The translations under genes were made by a program, and so were the position numbers. This document shows, one piece after another, positions 6,106 to 6,367 of a DNA stretch of 6,367 bases. Origin of the DNA: Planctomycetaceae bacterium (GTDB lineage Bacteria > Planctomycetota > Planctomycetia > Pirellulales > Thermoguttaceae); NCBI GenBank assembly GCA_031283825.1, contig JAITAZ010000197.1, positions 1 through 6,367 of the forward strand, given 5' to 3'. How positions within the stretch are numbered: position 1 is the first letter of the stretch; every line of letters begins with the position of its first letter. The notes beneath the pieces are model-generated. The model saw only the letters and a list, made by a program, of their open reading frames with translations, did not search any database and had not been told where the DNA came from.

Positions 6106-6367
6106 TATCAGATTTTTCGGTTTTTTAGAAAATAAAAATTTAAGAATACAAGGTCAGACGGAAAAATCGGAATCTTTAAACTGTTTAGAACTGAAAATTC
6201 GTATTTTTTTGACGAAATTTTTAAACTTGAGCAAATTTCTTGAAACAAGAGTTAATTATTGTAACGATTCCGTATAAATTGGTCATTTGAGAAAATTTTT
6301 TTATTTTTTCAAAAAAAACTTAAAATACGTCTAGTATTATTTTGAAATTTTTGGTAAACTTCCGCAA
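6106..6367 (-). other. AT-rich leader/upstream region of the exported-protein gene
   Basis: These 262 bases contain no convincing gene on either strand. The one plus-strand frame over the left part starts inside the exported-protein gene and looks like a shadow. The region is strongly AT-rich with A and T runs (for example 6295-6318). Apart from the promoter candidate at 6258-6286, I recognise no RNA gene, riboswitch or clear repeat. Confidence 0.5.
6258..6286 (-). promoter_or_regulatory. Candidate sigma70-like promoter for the exported-protein gene
   Basis: On the minus strand, ATGACC (6286-6281, 4 of 6 to TTGACA) and TACAAT (6263-6258, 5 of 6 to TATAAT) are separated by 17 bases. Transcription would start near 6250, giving a leader of about 225 bases to the preferred ATG. 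The AT-richness makes chance matches likely. Confidence 0.3.

Noticed and set aside
6026..6277. Plus-strand frame in the leader of the exported-protein gene
   Set aside because: It overlaps the antisense N-terminus, has low-complexity I/L/F/N content and no supporting start signal or family motif.
6295..6325. Poly-T/poly-A stretch as a terminator hairpin
   Set aside because: The T-run and A-run could pair, but there is no GC-containing stem. It looks like AT-rich upstream DNA.

Overview
This is an AT-rich bacterial window holding the tail of one gene and three complete genes in two divergently oriented blocks. The LolD-type ATPase (with its extra segment carrying a ...GYFKRRR... motif) and the large secreted protein both resemble proteins I recall from Planctomycetota, especially Pirellulales-like genomes. 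The taxon is therefore an inference from protein character. There is no rRNA or other marker gene in view. The Asn/Ser/Lys-rich low-complexity stretches fit an AT-rich member of such a lineage.

Plus-strand block (1-1808). Bases 1-105 are the last 34 codons of a MacB/FtsX/LolC-type ABC permease. A 161-base gap with several small hairpins follows, then the gene for the partner ATPase (267-1808). This ATPase has a complete LolD/MacB-type nucleotide-binding domain at its C-terminus, preceded by about 285 residues of Asn-rich sequence that ordinary LolD proteins lack. Together the two genes probably form an exporter or lipoprotein-releasing ABC system of the inner membrane.

Convergent junction (1809-1989). 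The ATPase gene and the next gene meet tail to tail across an almost perfectly palindromic element of about 167 bases. Its arms carry three CACAGAG units on each side, spaced 9 bases apart. It is probably a dispersed repeat that also works as a two-way terminator.

Minus-strand block (1990-6367, read right to left). A gene for a large exported protein (3472-6024, start uncertain, open up to 6105) is followed after 105 bases by a gene for an HD-domain phosphohydrolase of the dNTPase/SAMHD1-like class (1990-3366) with all metal-binding residues intact. The gap between them holds a second inverted repeat, built from two copies of a short element containing TGAACGGTTAC. A third copy lies exactly over the proposed GTG start of the ATPase gene. 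The last 262 bases are an AT-rich leader with a weak promoter candidate.

No mobile-element genes, CRISPR array, tRNA or rRNA are visible. The strongest points of novelty are the extended ATPase, the two palindromic repeat families placed at gene ends, and the uncharacterised exported protein. I see no convincing evidence that these genes form one new multi-gene system.
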